Shown: piece after piece, positions 12,801-27,800 of the stretch
How positions within the stretch are numbered: position 1 is the stretch's first letter
Layout: each line of letters opens with the position of its first letter
DNA from: Daphnia pulex
Lineage: Eukaryota; Arthropoda; Branchiopoda; Diplostraca; Daphniidae
Length of the DNA stretch: 64,000 nt
NCBI RefSeq assembly: GCF_021134715.1
Contig: NC_060024.1
Location: 12,946,974 to 13,010,973 of the forward strand
Reading direction: 5' to 3'
Position numbers and translations under genes: made by a program
Notes under the pieces: generated by a model
Told to the model about the DNA's origin: nothing
The model's database searches: none
Seen by the model: the letters and a program-made list of their open reading frames with translations, nothing else

Positions 12801-15800
12801 AAAAGGGAATTCTACTGTTAGTTTGGGGGCCCCCCTATGGGGAGAGCGAATGGGGGGCTGCTGAGCGTGAGAGAGAGAGAGAAGATGCCTTCATAATCTA
12901 TTGATGACGATGTTTCGTGACGATCTATACTGTTGTTAGGTAGTAGTATACATTTCCCTATTCCCACCACCCCCCGTTCTTTGACTGTGTTCTCTTCCGT
13001 TTTTTATTCCCATTTTTATTAGTCGTTGATCGTTTCAAATTTTCTTTTCTTTTTCTTAACCATTTCTCCAATGCCGTGTCTTTGCGCATTTTATTTTTTT
13101 CGCTTGGCCATTTGAGTGCGAAATCAAATAAAAAAAAAGAAAAACGAAAAGGAAGAAGAAGAGAAAAATCAAATAGAAAAAAGAGAGTAGCCCCCGAGTC
13201 TGTCCCAGCAGCAGCAGCAGCTGCGAATTGCTGATTCGTTTGATTGCGTTTTATATTTATAGAAGGAGAAAACGGTTACGGGTCATTTGGGCTGTCGGTC
13301 CGTCCATCGCATTTTCACGAGTTTTGCCATGCGTGCGGTTGTTCTCCAGCTGCTTTCTTTGGCCATCATCGAATCAAAATGACTCTCATCTCACACACAC
13401 ACACACGCCAAACTGTTTCTTTTGGGATTGCGTCATCCTGGGTACACTATATTACTCTTATATTGATGCTGGCGCGTCTGTGAAGAAAAAAGGGGTTCGG
13501 AGAACCGGCCAGAAGAGGAAGAAAAAAACAGAAAAACTAAGAGAGAGAAATGTGAAATACAAGGTGCGTAGTGATTCATGCTGTCCCGTCGATATTCATC
13601 TTTATTGCCCATGAACAAGGAAGAGACTCACGGCCCGGGGAAGAACGACGATCTAGTGGGAAAAAAGAAACGGACGACTTGCGGACCCCGGTTGACGGCG
13701 ACTATCTATACTCTACCAAACTAGATAGATAGATATAGGTAGATAGACAGATAGATTGAATGATGTCTCTTTGTTTGGCTGCTACCCCCTCTTTCTCAAA
13801 AAAGTGCAGCCATAAAACATGCATCTTCTTCTTCTTCTGGGAGAGAGAGAGAAGCTCCGGGGGACTCTCCAACCGCTTCTTCCTTCTTTTGCAGTTAAGG
13901 AAATTTATTATTTTCTTAGATATGACTTGTTTCTATTGATTTACGATTCGGACAAAGATTCCTTCGACAATTTTTGATGATTTCGCCTTTTATTCATTGC
14001 CCTTTTTTCAAGATCAAATATTTGGGAGAATTGACGATTAGTTTTCTTTTTTTTTAATACGTGTTATTATTCCTGTATAGTCGGATCGGAGACCCAGCGG
14101 CCGAAATTGGCCGCCAGCTGTTGTGGACGAAGGACACACGAAAGTTGAGAATGTGGAAGGCGAAATAAGCTGGGGGGGGAACGTCAATAACATTCACACC
14201 GACACTCTCACAAAATGGGCGGCATTGAATTTGGGTCCGGGGGGGGGGGGAAATGGGGAAAACGAAATTTTCGTGACCGTCCGTCCGTCCGTCCCCCTTT
14301 GAGTCGGCAGGACGCATTCGATTTCCGAATTGCGGATTGAATATCCGGATGTATATGCGCTCGTGTGGATAGGGTGGGGGATATAATCCGCCTATTCTCG
14401 TCAGCCGTGCGTATACATAGACCATCGCACAACGTCCGTGTCGATAGAAGAAGAAGAATGGACAAATAGACTGGCCGTTGGCATGGCGATTCCTCCAGCT
14501 GGACATGTTGACCGACCCCTTTTTCTCGCTTTTGTCTGGAGGATATGATATGCGTGTCCGTTTTACTCCTCCTCACTCGGCCAAACTCAACAAAAGGAGA
14601 GTCTGTGGCTAAGCAGCCGGTTAATGCGACCTAGAGAAAATCTCAGGAAAATCTGGATCTCTTGTGTTTTCCGTTCGGCTTTTCCTTGCGGGGTCCGTAT
14701 TATCCGTTTGACAGAACAAGTCTGGCACAGTTCATCAAGAACTAATTGACAGGGGGGTGAGCTGGGCATGTCCTTCCATCCTTCTCTGCGATCCTCAGCC
14801 CTTCTTTCCATTAGTCTAATAACATTTTGGAGACTCTCGTCTGTTCAACGACAATCAGCTCGGCCTGTAGAGTTCTTGGTCGGCGACACTTATTCTATAC
14901 TAAAGAAAGCGAACCCAACGAGCATCTGGTTTTTAACGATGGTGATCCGATCTAGCCCCTTGTCGAGCGCTCCGACCTCATTCGTTATATATAGCCGGCC
15001 GATATCGAATCAGAGGAAATCCAAAAAATTAAAAAAAGGGAGAAAGAAACAATAAGGAAAAACAACAAAATTGAAAAAATGTCATTGACGAGTTTTCCCT
15101 TTTTTGAGCTTTCACTTTTGGGGTCCAGTGGCGGCGTGTACAGACACACACACACACACTTGTTTTTGTTTTTTCACGTGGTCACCCGGTCAAGAAAGAG
15201 AGAGAGAAGAGATCGTGTTGGTCACGTTCGAACGAATCCTCTTTTTTTCTTTCTGTGGATATTTCTAATTTAAAAAAAAAAAAAGAAAAGGAGGAACCGG
15301 GTAGAAAGAAATCCACTCGAGAGCTCAAAGACACACGCAGTGACACTCGACTAAAAAAAAAAGTTGTTTCACGTCTTTAATGGTCTCGTGTGCCTTTTGG
15401 TGAGTCTGTGTGAAATGCTCAAGAAGAAGAAGAAGAAGAAAAAAGAGTCCGCCTGTCTGACCTCATCAAAGCGTCCGTGAAAACGGCGAGACGCGTTCGT
15501 TTTTTGTTTCTTCTTCTTCACGGACGTGAAGCGTGCCCTCTCTTCAGCCAACGTGAAAAAATAATAAGAAAGAAAAAACTTGTCGACAAAACGAGAGTTG
15601 ACACGGACGACAGGCACCGGATAACCCACCCACAATCCTCCACATCACTCTCTCATCTTTTTCCTTCTTCTTTACACGCAGACAGGCACACACATAGACG
15701 CACACACCCCATTTTTTCCAAAGACGGAAAAGAAAAAGAAAGAAAGAAAAAAAGGGATAAGAAAATTGATGATTAGAAACGTGTTGTAAATCAAACAATG

Positions 15801-18800
15801 ACAATCCATCATCGCCTAGCCGTAAATTACCGGGAACACGGACGGACGGACGGGGAAAGAAAATCTTTTTCCTCCTCCTCCTTCTCCTCCTCCTCCCGAG
15901 AAAAGAGAAAATCAGCTGTTTCATTTGATTAGTATTGTTGTCATCGAGAATAGAATCTCATTTCTATTTCAGCCGAGTCATCATCATTCCCCCCGAAATG
16001 GTTTCTTTTTTATTTTATTTTATTTTTCTTTTCTAATCATTTTTTCTTATTTCTTTTTGATTTATTTGATTCTTTTTGGCATAGATCACATCAAGAGCTT
16101 CACGTGCGGGAAACTCTACTACCGGACGTCTTACCTCGATGCCAAACGGGATGTCCTCTACGTCGGCGCCATGTGAGTTATTTGTGTGTGACACACTCGA
16201 AACATTTTTCCATCTTCTTTTTTTTTGTTTGATTTATTTTCCCGATCCGCTTTTATTTTTATTTTGGAAAAAACAAGAAGCTTTTTTTGCGTGCGCCCCG
16301 GTCTTTCTCTATATCTAGTCCAACACATCACGTGTATGTAAGAGAAACGCAGATGCTACCCGTGACCGCTGGTGTTGACGCCGCTATTTGTGACGCCCAG
16401 CGTTGAAGGATCAAGTCACACGTTCGGGAACTCGTTTTGTTTTTTTATCCCCCCTCTAGCAGCTTTCAAATAGAAATAAAAAAACTTTCTTCTTCTTCTT
16501 CTTCTTCTTTTTTCGGCACACGGACAGTCCTTGATTGGACTGGTACCGAACAAAAAGAAAAAAGAAGGCGGAGGAGAGAGATCCAACTAACCGAAACGGA
16601 ATGCGGCGCACCACCACCACCATCGGCGCAATTCATTTTATTATTTTTTATTTCCTTGCCATATTTTTTTTTTGTTTGGCTCGTGCGTTTTTCTTTTGGT
16701 TACCAAATGAAAATGCGGCCATTATTTTCCTTATTTTTTTTTGTTGGTTTTTTTATTGTTTGCGGTGATGAAGAGCAGAGGACAATGTATAGAATGGCGA
16801 GAGTGGCGCAGGAGCTTGTTAGCGTTTGTAGGCGAGATGTTAATTAGATTGACGACACTGGCCAGTGGGTATCAGCCAAAAGGCTTTTTATACAACGCCC
16901 AGTGTTCTTTTTTTTATTTTTCCGCTGATTGTGCCAAAGACCATTTCGTCCTCTACCGGTTTCTACTGTCCATCTTTTTCCTGGTCGTGCGCAGTTGCTG
17001 TACTAGGTACCGCAGGGTAATATTTATTTATTTGAATGTTTTATCTTTTCCAGTGAGAGAGAGGGCGAGTAGAGTCATAATCATAAACAACGTTGTAGTA
17101 ATAGTGGAAAGATCGCGACGGGAGGAATGTCCGCCGAGCAGCCAGGAGATGCTCACCGCCGCCGCTCTAGTCACGTTCCCGCCGATGTCCCGATGCCGGC
17201 CGATAAATTGTTGCCGACTAGCTCGCGCAACAACATAGTCGAGTCAAAAAATAAAGAGAGAAAGATGAGATGAAGGTCTGCTGCTGCTAGAAGAGAGATA
17301 GATATATATTTTTAGGAGGGACTGTGTGTATTGCTGGCCGGCGTGTGAAATGAGGGCATCTGGACGTGAGCTCATTTCCCCCCACCCGTTGAATTATGAT
17401 GACTTGATCAACGCAGTTGGGTTTTATTTTTCTTTCTTTTTCTGGTATACAGCCACTCAGACAACCACACGCTTCTTTCTTTTTCTTGTGGTTAAAAAAA
17501 AACGGGGAGATAAAACAAAAGAATGCCGGCCCGTCCCAAAAGGCTATATATACACAGAGAGAAAGAAATAAGATTGCTAACGATTAGGAAACGGTACGGC
17601 CTCTTTGGCCGTCAACGTGATATTTTCATTTACGTCTAAAAGGGAAGAAAATAACAAACCATCAAGAGATACACGCACGGTGGGGGGAGGGGATATTCAA
17701 TAATAATAATAAACCTCTAATCGGTCAAAAGCAAAAAGGTTTTAGCTATCTTGGCTTCAAATTCCCTTTGGACAGATTTGTCTATTTTTGGGTGTAGAGT
17801 CATATTGGAAATGCGTGTCACACACAGACGAATCGAACCGGTAATGGACCTTTCATGTCCCCTTTAGAAATTTTTGTGTCTGGCCGGAGCTTTTTGGGAG
17901 GAAAAAGAAAATAGGTTTAAGACGGACCCTTCAAACTCATCAGTGGCTCGTAAAACAAACGATCGACTACACTCGGCAAAGTGTTTTGTTGTTTTTCCTT
18001 TCGTCGCTTGATCTTAGTGTGTGTGTGTGTGCACGCCGGGTGGAGAAAGTTTGAAACGGCCCGGGCTGGCCCGGTCGGCAATGTGTGTGTGGACTGTGGT
18101 GTCACTTTTGTCCTCCACCTACTCCGCCCGGTCCACCCCTCGGGTTTTTTGTCCGTGACGGGCGAAATAAGAATGTGTCAACTCATGGAGGGAGTCGGGA
18201 CAAAAAAGAAGGATCAATTCAACTTTTGAAAAGAGGATAGAGAGAACCTCTCGAGGTTTTCTGCAGCGTTGGAACGCAGCGGGTGTTGTCTCATCAACAG
18301 TGACGCAAGCGTTTTTTTCCCTAGCCTCCTCTTTTGCCACACCATGATGAAGAGACTTTGAAATAAGTCCCTCCCTTTTCACATGTGGCTGGAATTAAAT
18401 TTCGGTTTAAGATTTGTATTTTTAAATGTCGATGTTTGTTGGAAAAGCAACTGGGAATTTCATGGTTTTTGTTTCTTTTCGTGTTTTACAGGGATCGAGT
18501 CATCCGCATCAATCTCCACAACGTCAGCGACACCAACTGCGAGGTAAATGATTTTATTTGTTATTTTTTAAAGGTTCGTCCGTTTCGATTTATACGACCC
18601 GATGGGCATCGGTTCTCCGTTGTTTTATTTTTTCGCAATCAAATCGTCCGAGTCTTTTGTGGTTTTAAAAAACAAATTCCAACATAGTCGACTTGGGCCA
18701 AGGATTTTCCGAAGCTGTTGGCAGCGCGTATATCCATTGAAAAGGAATAAAAAACAGTCTTTAAAAAAAGCGAGGAATTAACGGTTTAGACCATGTTGAC

Positions 18801-21800
18801 AGACGGTGGGGGGAGAGAGAAGAGAAGGTATTTTATTATGAACAAACACAAAAGCCTCGACTGTCGGATCCTCGCACGATTTTCTGTTTTATTTTAGCTT
18901 TTTATTTTTATTATTATTCTTCGTCTTCTTCTCCCCTGTCCGTGTTTCAAGATGTATAAATTGCTCCGGTTCGTTCCTTTGTGTGTACTACACCGTGGAA
19001 GAAGGAGTAGTAGTAGTAGGAGAAGAAGAAGAAGAAAAATCCTTTTGATGGAATGGTTTGAGTGATGAGGGTTGGGCGCAAACCGGTCACGTTCCAGAAC
19101 GTGACGGGAATAGCAGCTGGGCTAATCAAGAATATCTCGTGTGTGTGCCGTGTAGGATCGCGCGCCAGTGTCGTAGTCGTCGTCCTAGTCGTAGTAGCAG
19201 TGGCTTAGTAGAAGAATGGAGGAGTTTTACCGATGCCTAGGGAGCGGACGGAAACGGGTTACACGAACGTGAAAGAAAAAAAAAAGAAATGAGCGAACGG
19301 GTTTCGTGTTGGAAGGCGAGAAATATGTTGGCGAATCAGTTGGTCAAACGCCAGGAGAAAGAAAGAAAGGAATAAAGGATAAGACATTCTTGCGTCATTT
19401 TATCGCCGCCTTTTGATCGCTCCATTCCGCTCCAACTATGTCTGTCATCTCAAGTCTTTTTGGGTTTATCAAACGGGAATGATGGCATCAAGTGACAATC
19501 TCGATTCGTGTCTATTCCATTCTTTCTTTCCTTCCTTCTTTTTTTTGTAAATGTATTAGTCTGGTTATATCATTGTTGTTATTATTCGTTGTGTGTTTCA
19601 AGGAAAAATGTTAATCCATTCTCTGTTTTCTTGTCTGGTTTCTTTTCCCATCTGATAGACGGATTCGTTGACCTTGGACCCCTCGCATGTAACCAACTGC
19701 ATCTCAAAGGGCAAGAGCGAGGTAAGTCGATCTTCTCTTAACTATTTTTTTTCTTTTACCCATTTGAGTCGTAACAGTTCCCTATAAGCTCCTCCGACAC
19801 GGGCCCCCCTTCTTCTTTTTCACCATCCACACGACAAATACCATTCACCCCCCCGTGTTTTTCAGACATTCTTTGTCGATGAATCATTCACAGGTGAGCG
19901 AACCTTTCACTTGACAACCCCCCCGAAAAAATAAAAGTCCGGATCAAGGAAATTCAAAAAAGAAACTAAGAATAAATAAGTGTGCAGCTAACAAATAAAA
20001 AATCTATCCCAGGGTCTTCTTTTCCCATCGTTCAATATTCATGGGGCACAACAACAAGATCTTCTTCTTATTTTTCATTTTATTTTATTTTATTTTTACC
20101 CCCGTGTTTCTTTTCACTGGAGAGAGAAAGTGAAAAAAATGGAATAGAATAGAATATCCGGCTCAAGTATCTGAAATTTTTTCTTTCCCCCACCATTTTT
20201 GTGTTCGTTCCTTTTCACTGTAAAGTGTCAAGGAGAGGAGGGGTGGGGATGGTGTCGGAGAAACCCAATCCCGACAATTTTTTTTTATTTTTTCTCCAAT
20301 CCAATATGTTGGGAGCATCGAAGCGGGTGCGCATCTATTGGCTGTTTGGGCGTCGCATCAGATGGCGACGACACAAACTCTGAACTTTTCGAGAACGAAA
20401 CGAGTTCGGCGAAACGCTCAACGAATTGGAAGAGACGGGCTATTGGGGGAGCAAAGAAAAAAAAGCTGGTTACGTAACAAGATTCATGGACTTTAATAGG
20501 AAACAAAAGGATCCCGTCTGCTATAGTAACGAACTCACGGAGGCCATTAACTAAACTTTCCTTTTTTATTTTTTTTTAAATTTGTATCGTCGCTGGAAAA
20601 ATGAGAAACGGACGGACGAAGAGAGAGAAAAGTTTGTGTTTCCTTCTTGACTGTAGTCGGCGAGTGCTGGGGCGAGGGGTCGTGTGCGAAATGATCAAAA
20701 GTTTCCTCATTAAATGCGCGGGACTTGCGTATTAGCAGCTATAGCGCAGGAGCGAGAGAGATGGGGAGAAAATCGAAGTTGATTCGGAGCTGTTCGTACC
20801 TACCCTGCGTTCGCAACTTGCACATTCTGTTCCAACCGACTCTCGGTCTGTTTCATGTTTTGTGTTCACCCCACCAAAAAGTCTCAGATGGTATATAGGA
20901 GATTCGGGCCGCTCTCCATGGAAACCTGTTCTTTCCGTCTCTCTCTCTCACTCTCTCTGCTGCTTCCCCTGGTTCCTTCATTCCTTTTTGCTACACCATT
21001 CGCTCCATAGTTGCCTCCCGATCGATAGCCCAGCCAGCACCGGCGGGGGGGTTTAGATGGGCGCCACAGTTATAATATAAAGCGAAGTTGTTGGGCTGCT
21101 CTCTCCCACTCTCTCTCTCCTGGTTTAATATCTCAAATTGTTTAAGCAAATAGGGAAATGGATGTTGAAGTCGCTACCGGGATTGAAACTGACACAACGG
21201 GATCGATTTCTCGACGCTTTGGTATATACAAGACAAACTCGTTGGACGATTCCATTCCAATTTTCACAACAAAACAAAAGAAAAGTGATCGTTAAAAAGT
21301 CAAAGGGAATTTGTGAAATATCCTCTGAACTCTGGTTTGTGCGCTTGCTTCCAATTATTCTTGTTAACTTTTTTCATAAAGTGAAAGGGGGGGGGGGAGG
21401 AGGTCAGGGGGAATAAGCGTAGGAGAGAGAGTCTGTGTAAACCATATGGGCGTGGGTGGGTGGGTTGTACTGGAGATGGCGAGCTCCTGGGCATTGAATT
21501 ACAGTAAGGGGGGACACACGACGTTTGTTGTTTGGTAAGATTGACATTTTGATGTGTATGGGTCGCAGCTTTCCCTTTTCTTGTCTCTTTTCTTTAGCTC
21601 CTTACGACCGTATAAATGTTGAAATGGAACGTCACGAATCCCCCCAGAGTTATGGACCACCTGAGCTCGCCCCATTTTTTATTTTTCCCCTGGAAAATGT
21701 CACCGGGAGCGAAACGAATTTTCGGTCGTTCCCCCGTTTTTCATCTTCGGAAATTCCAAAAAGAATAATAAGAAGAAACGAAATCCTCCTGGTTATACTC

Positions 21801-24800
21801 GTGCCGTGTTTCGCCCAGTCGCTCGGTGTTAAAAGGCAAATGGCACAGCGTGACCAAAGTGGCCTCTTCTTCTCTTTTCTTTCCCATCCATCCTCCCGAT
21901 CTCCTTTTCTTTTTGTGGGTCTGTACCCCCTCCTGTCTCTTTCTCTCTCCCGCTCCCCGTGGCGTCGAGCAAAGTAACGAGAACGAAACTTTTCTTCTTT
22001 TTCTTTTGATGCTTTGGTGTATATCAATGGTAGACAAGTAGTCGAATCTAGTCACCATGGCAACCGCCGAAAAGTTTCTTTCCATTTCCAATTCAATTTC
22101 CCCCCGACTTTTTCTTCTTTTTTTATCTGCCATCGTTTGTCATATTTCTTTTTTCGCTTGATCATTGATGTGTTTCTTTTTCTCCCGATGCAGTTTTACG
22201 ATTGTCGCAATCATGTTCGCGTCATCCAGCCCATGGGCGACGGATCCCGGCTCTACGTCTGCGGCACCAACGCCCACAACCCAAAGGACTGGGTCATCAA
22301 CGTGAGTCCAACCCCCTTCAATTCTTATTTTTTCTTCTAAGGGAAAAACTACCTACTATGTCCGCCACGTACAAGAAAGCGGAAGAGAAAAAGAATGAAA
22401 TTGATGTTTGTGCTGCTGCTGCACGTCAGGAAGGAAGACTTCCGGGAGCTAGCACAAGTCTCTTGCGGAAGTGTTTGGAAGGGGGCGGGGCTGGTGAAAA
22501 CAGACAACGATCTGCTAACCATTAAAAAGATAAAGAGAAAATGTTGTAGGGGGAACTGGAAAATAAAAAGGAAGAAGAAGTTGTTTTGGCAGACGTTTCT
22601 TAGCCATCCGCTTTGGCATTGTGTCGGCCTGCGTGCCGACCAGATGGGTGTGGGAGGTGCTGGAGGGTGGAAAACCCATCGGCACCGAAGAAAAAGAAGA
22701 AGAAGAAGGAAAGAATGAAAGAATGAAGGCTAATGATCCGTTCTCACCCGGTGGGCTTTCTCTCTTCAGCCCCAGAAAAAGAAAGAAAAAAGTTGTTTTT
22801 GTAACTTTGTGAGGATTGTGGATAATAATAACGCCGCCCACTTTCCCGCTCGGTCTTTGGAAGATGGCACGGCCACGCCCCTTAGCGACACCGTTTGTTA
22901 TTCCATTTTCTTTTCCTTTTGCCTAAATAACAACAACAACAACACGACTGCGAAAAGGTAAACTTGCTCCGTGACTCCCGTCTTTTCTGTTTCTTTTATG
23001 TTCACGCTCGGGTGGAGTCGGCCCAAGAAATAGAAGAAGAGTCTTGTACAGCGTCACAAAGATGCAACTTCAAGGGAAAATGGATATACAAACGACGGCG
23101 TTAGGTAAGCGGGCGGCAGCCGTGTCCCCAGGCGGGAGCAACTGCGGGAGCTTAAACACCTGTCGTCGTGCCGTCATAGGTAACGGCAATCGTCAAGATG
23201 TTTCAAGCGACTTGTGTGTCTGTTTTGGTGAACTTACCTTCACTTGCAGTCGAGAGGAATCCCGTCCATGTCCCTTATTTTTTTTAATGCCATCAGATTA
23301 TTATTATACGCCGGGAAATGGCGTTTCACGTCTCTCACACGTGCCGTGACGCAACCGACCGCTCCCGCCCAGCTCCAGCCATTTTTCCCCCCCTTTGTTG
23401 CCCTTTTTTGGCCAATTTTATATTTACGTTGATTAGGCATTTATTGGTCAGACAAACGAGCCGGTTGGTCGCACCACACAACATTTGCATATAGCGCTGC
23501 TGCGCTGATGTCGCCGGTGGATAATCAGCACGTGCTGCTGCTGCTGCTGCCGTCTGGCCCGCGCGCAGATTCTTGTCGCTATGAAAAAGAAAATAAGAAA
23601 CAACACGCGAATGACAAGATGGGGAATTCCTAATCGGGTAAAAAAGAAAAGAAAAAAAAAGAGTGGCCATGCCAAAATCTCACACACGGAGTCACACGTG
23701 AAAAGATCTTTGACTGTGGACGCTTCTCGCCGGAGTAATGGATTGACTTTTAGGGTCGTCTTTTCATTGGTCGAAAGGAATAAGAGAGTCGGGGGGGGCC
23801 ACCAGACACAACACGAAGAAACAACAGCAGACACACACATACACACACGGACGGGTTGACATGGAACAAACAACCTTTTTTTTTCCCCGGCCGGTCGTTT
23901 GTTTTTTGGCGCTCAGGAGTAGATGGCGGGAGCATTCGTCCTCTCTCTTGCTCGAACCCCAACGCTCACACACACAAAGGTCGTGTGTTGCTCCTTCCTA
24001 CTACAACAACAACTACCTAACACTTTGTCTTTGTCGTCTTGTTTCTTCCTTTTTCAGAAGAAGAAGAAGAAGAAGAATCTGATTCTTTTGGTTTCCCCCC
24101 AGCTATCCAATAGGAGGGAAAAGACATTCCTCAGTAGTTGGTCGGATGGATAGGCGAGTCGCAATAAATTAACTTGACACCGTTGATGCGTCGTCGATGG
24201 TTATCTCCGATAAGGTGGTAGCGTACACTACCGAAGAAAAAAAATAAAAGAAGATTTTTGTTTTTGTATGCCGACACGTGTGTAGCAGCAGCTGAGGAAT
24301 GGTTGTCTTTTGCTGTTCATTTCTTATCGGGTTGTTGCCATGACAACGACGCGCGACACAAGATAACTCGTTATATTCCTCAACCCCAGCGCTTGCGAGC
24401 GAGCGTTCAAGTTTGTTTTGTAATGGAAATTCATCCCCAATCATTTCTGTTTCGATAGGCACACCGTAGAACAGCCAAACAGGAACCGCGACACGAGAAA
24501 TAAATCACGGCGGGAAACGACGATTAGACGCGGTTGATTTAGTAAGAGATACCTCGCAGGGGCATCAACCCAGGTGGGGGGGTTTGATTGCAATACAAAC
24601 GAGTAGTACCTACTAACCACCACACTACTACGTTCATTTGAACAGATTTTCCGGATGGTTTAGGCAACGGGTCGTGTGTGGTTTTTCTTTTTCCCCCAGT
24701 GTTGGTGGTGGTGGTGGATCTATTACAGAGCCCCGCAGGTGTAACGATGCTCGGTCATGTCGTTAAAAATAAAAAAATACCGAAAAAAAGCCGCACATCA

Positions 24801-27800
24801 CGTTCTCTTCTTCCTCATCGTGAGCCGACCATCTTCTTCTTCTTTTGGCGTCTATAACACAAAAAGGAAAAAAAGAATAGTCGAAATTGATGGGGGGATG
24901 AGGTTCAATCTCTCATGCAACCGAATGATGGTGTTGTGACAGAAATGATGGCCCGGCCACTACTATCCGCTTCTTTTTACGATGGGCATGAGAGGAAATA
25001 CATAGCGCACCTCTGACAAACAGCTCCGATGTTGTCTACAGATATATATAGAGCCATAAAAACTTTTTCTTTCTGAAAGCAGAGGGGGATAAGAAAAGCT
25101 GCTGGTCGTGGAAGCTATTGGTGATGGCCATTCTTTTTCTCGTGTTACAACAACACCCGTGGCCACTGCCGGATGCGTCTAATAGCCGGCCCCGTTCGGT
25201 TAGACAAGAACCACCACCGTATAGCCTTGAGCTGGAGTTATACTGGGTGGGGTGGGTGGGGACTACGACAAGGAGGAGCTGGAAAAAAAAGCGGAAGTCT
25301 TGATTATTACCTGGATGGATGTGGTTGATGGGGTGGCCGGCGCAACTTGTTCTGCTTCTGCATAGTCAAACAACTCCCCTCTCTCGGGAGATTTTTGATG
25401 GCCCAAAAAAGAGACTTGAAAGATGGCGCATAACTCTTTCAAAGAAATAGAGAGAAATGAGAAGGTGAGCGGGGTGGAAACTAGGATCAAGATGTGGGGT
25501 AAGCACAAGAGTCTGGGTGGTCTCTTGTAGAACTGCCACCATCCTTCACAAGTTGTTTTTCTTTCTTCTGATGTTGGGATCACGAACGACTAGCTGCTCC
25601 CTCCCTACGAATGTTGGTAGAACCAATAACCGTCATTACCAGTGGCTTAGATAAGACCAGGCATTTGCTTTTAAATGGAAGAGAGAGAGAGAGTTTGGCG
25701 CTGAACTGCAATCTGGTGTGCTGTAGTCATTCATTTTCTTTTTTTTTTCTGGGTTGTTGTGTTTAGATTCCGGCGGATGAAGATGCCCTCCGCCTTTTCT
25801 TTGAAAAGTTTATTCTAGTTCGCTCGTTTTTTATTTTTTTATTATTTTTTCCCCATTTCATTTCTTGTATTTATGCCGTCTGTTGTGTAACGTCAGCCAC
25901 GCCCTCCATCTCTGGAGAGAGATCCTTTTGGCCGTTTGGTTAAATAAGTCAAGGCTAGAAAAAAAGGGGGGACCGTTGCAGTGGGCCCCTGGTGGACCAT
26001 AACGTAGCCTCAACTACGTCCATAATTTCACGAAATGAGAGACGTCTTGAGGATCTTTCCCGGTTGTGTTTGACACGGGTTGAAAATCCTCCCCTTTATC
26101 TTTTATTTTTCGTTCGTTTCGGGGAAGAAATGGGACCCATCGTCACGATTCCTCCGAGTTGTTGACAAGAGAAAACAACAGAAAAGAAAAATGAATAAGT
26201 CGAAATGAAGAAGAAGAAAACAAAAGGAAATACAAAAGAAGAAAAAAAAGACAGAAAAATGCCCCTGCTGTTTTTCATGAGGCCAAAGACCGCCCGACCC
26301 ACGACCGCTTTTTTAAAAACATTCGTCCTAAATGTTTTTCTTTTCGCCTACAAGAGAAGAAAGAAAGAAAGAAAAGAAATTTATTTTATATTTTTTTTTT
26401 GTTGTAAAGATGTCGGCGTCTATACATTACAGAGTTACTGGTTTACACACCAAGTCTACTGTATTGTATATATATGTATTGATGATTCCGATGTTGTAGC
26501 GCCGCTCCAGTAGTAGTAGTAGAAGCCATCTTTCTTTTTCGGAGAAAACCAGCCGAGGTCCCTGCCGCTATGCTACACCGAAATGTCTGCGAGATAATTA
26601 AATTGCGAATAGCGGCGTCAGCCTCTCCTCCGACGCCGCAACTGCCACACCACCAACGCAACCATCGATCGATCGATTCCCGTTTCTTTTCTTTCTCTTT
26701 TTCCATACCAGGCGGAATTGAATATCGCCTGATTTGATATTGATTTTCCATTTTTCTTCTTCTTTTTCCTTTTTCTTCGTGTATGCGTCTGTACTGTTAT
26801 GTGTGTGTGTGTGAAAGTGATTCTTTTCTTTCCCTCCACTTGATTGTTATCCATTCGGAAGAGGATGAACGGAATAGTATATTTTTTATTCTTTTCTTTT
26901 TGGGTTCGTCGTGCGTGTCTGAACGTTTAGCGTTTTTTTGGGGTCCTATCTTAAGGCCGGAGATTGGTGGGGGTCTTCCTTGAGGCGTATCAGGGCCACC
27001 TTGTGTTCTACAAAAAAGATAGAAAATAAGACTTTTTGGTTGTTGTTTTGTGTTTGGTGCATTCTTTTCTGTTGGCTGCTGTCCGTGGGTAGCGAGCACT
27101 ACAACACTTTGCGGTTCTCACAACGCGTGAATTTCCTCGGACGGCCAACATGAAAAGGAAGAATTTTTTCCCGACGTCAGCTCTTATTCTTTTTTTGTGT
27201 GTCCTCATTTCAAATATCCGTATACTATGTATTATAGGATATTTGTCAAAGAGTTTTTATTTTTATCTGAAGCGCACAGCAGCAGCAGCAAGGCTAAAGG
27301 GTAAAAAAAGAATCAAACGAACCTACCCACCCAAAAAAAAGACAATGGGGGGCTCGGATGTCGAGTGAAATCCGATGGGGCGCATCAACATCACACCAGC
27401 TTTTCTCTGTCTCTCTCTTGACTATTACTATCAAAAGCCTGAGCTATTGCCATTCAAAATCCGAGGCCAGCAATAGCAACGAGATAAGAAAAAATCCATC
27501 CAGTAAGAAGGCGTAAGGGATAAAGAGACAACCACTGGTGCCACGTTTGATGATGGCGAGTCTCAACACTCGAGGAGCTATTGATTCTTCATATCTCTCT
27601 CACTGATGTTGTTTTGTTTTTTCTTCTTTTGAATTCCGTCCGAATTGCAAGTCGTTTTGAAAGAAAAAAAGACAAAAGCTGATCAAAGATGAACGATGAG
27701 AGCGCCGGAAACTTCTTCTTCTCGACGGGAGTCTCTTTGGCAAGGAAGGATATCCACGGGGGTGTGGGCGCTAAGAGTCACGAGGATGTGGGACCCATTG

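Noticed and set aside
15369-15924. Open frames rich in Phe/Arg/Lys
   Set aside because: Products of poly-T/poly-A and CTC/TTC runs inside a Sema2 intron; no splice-compatible role.
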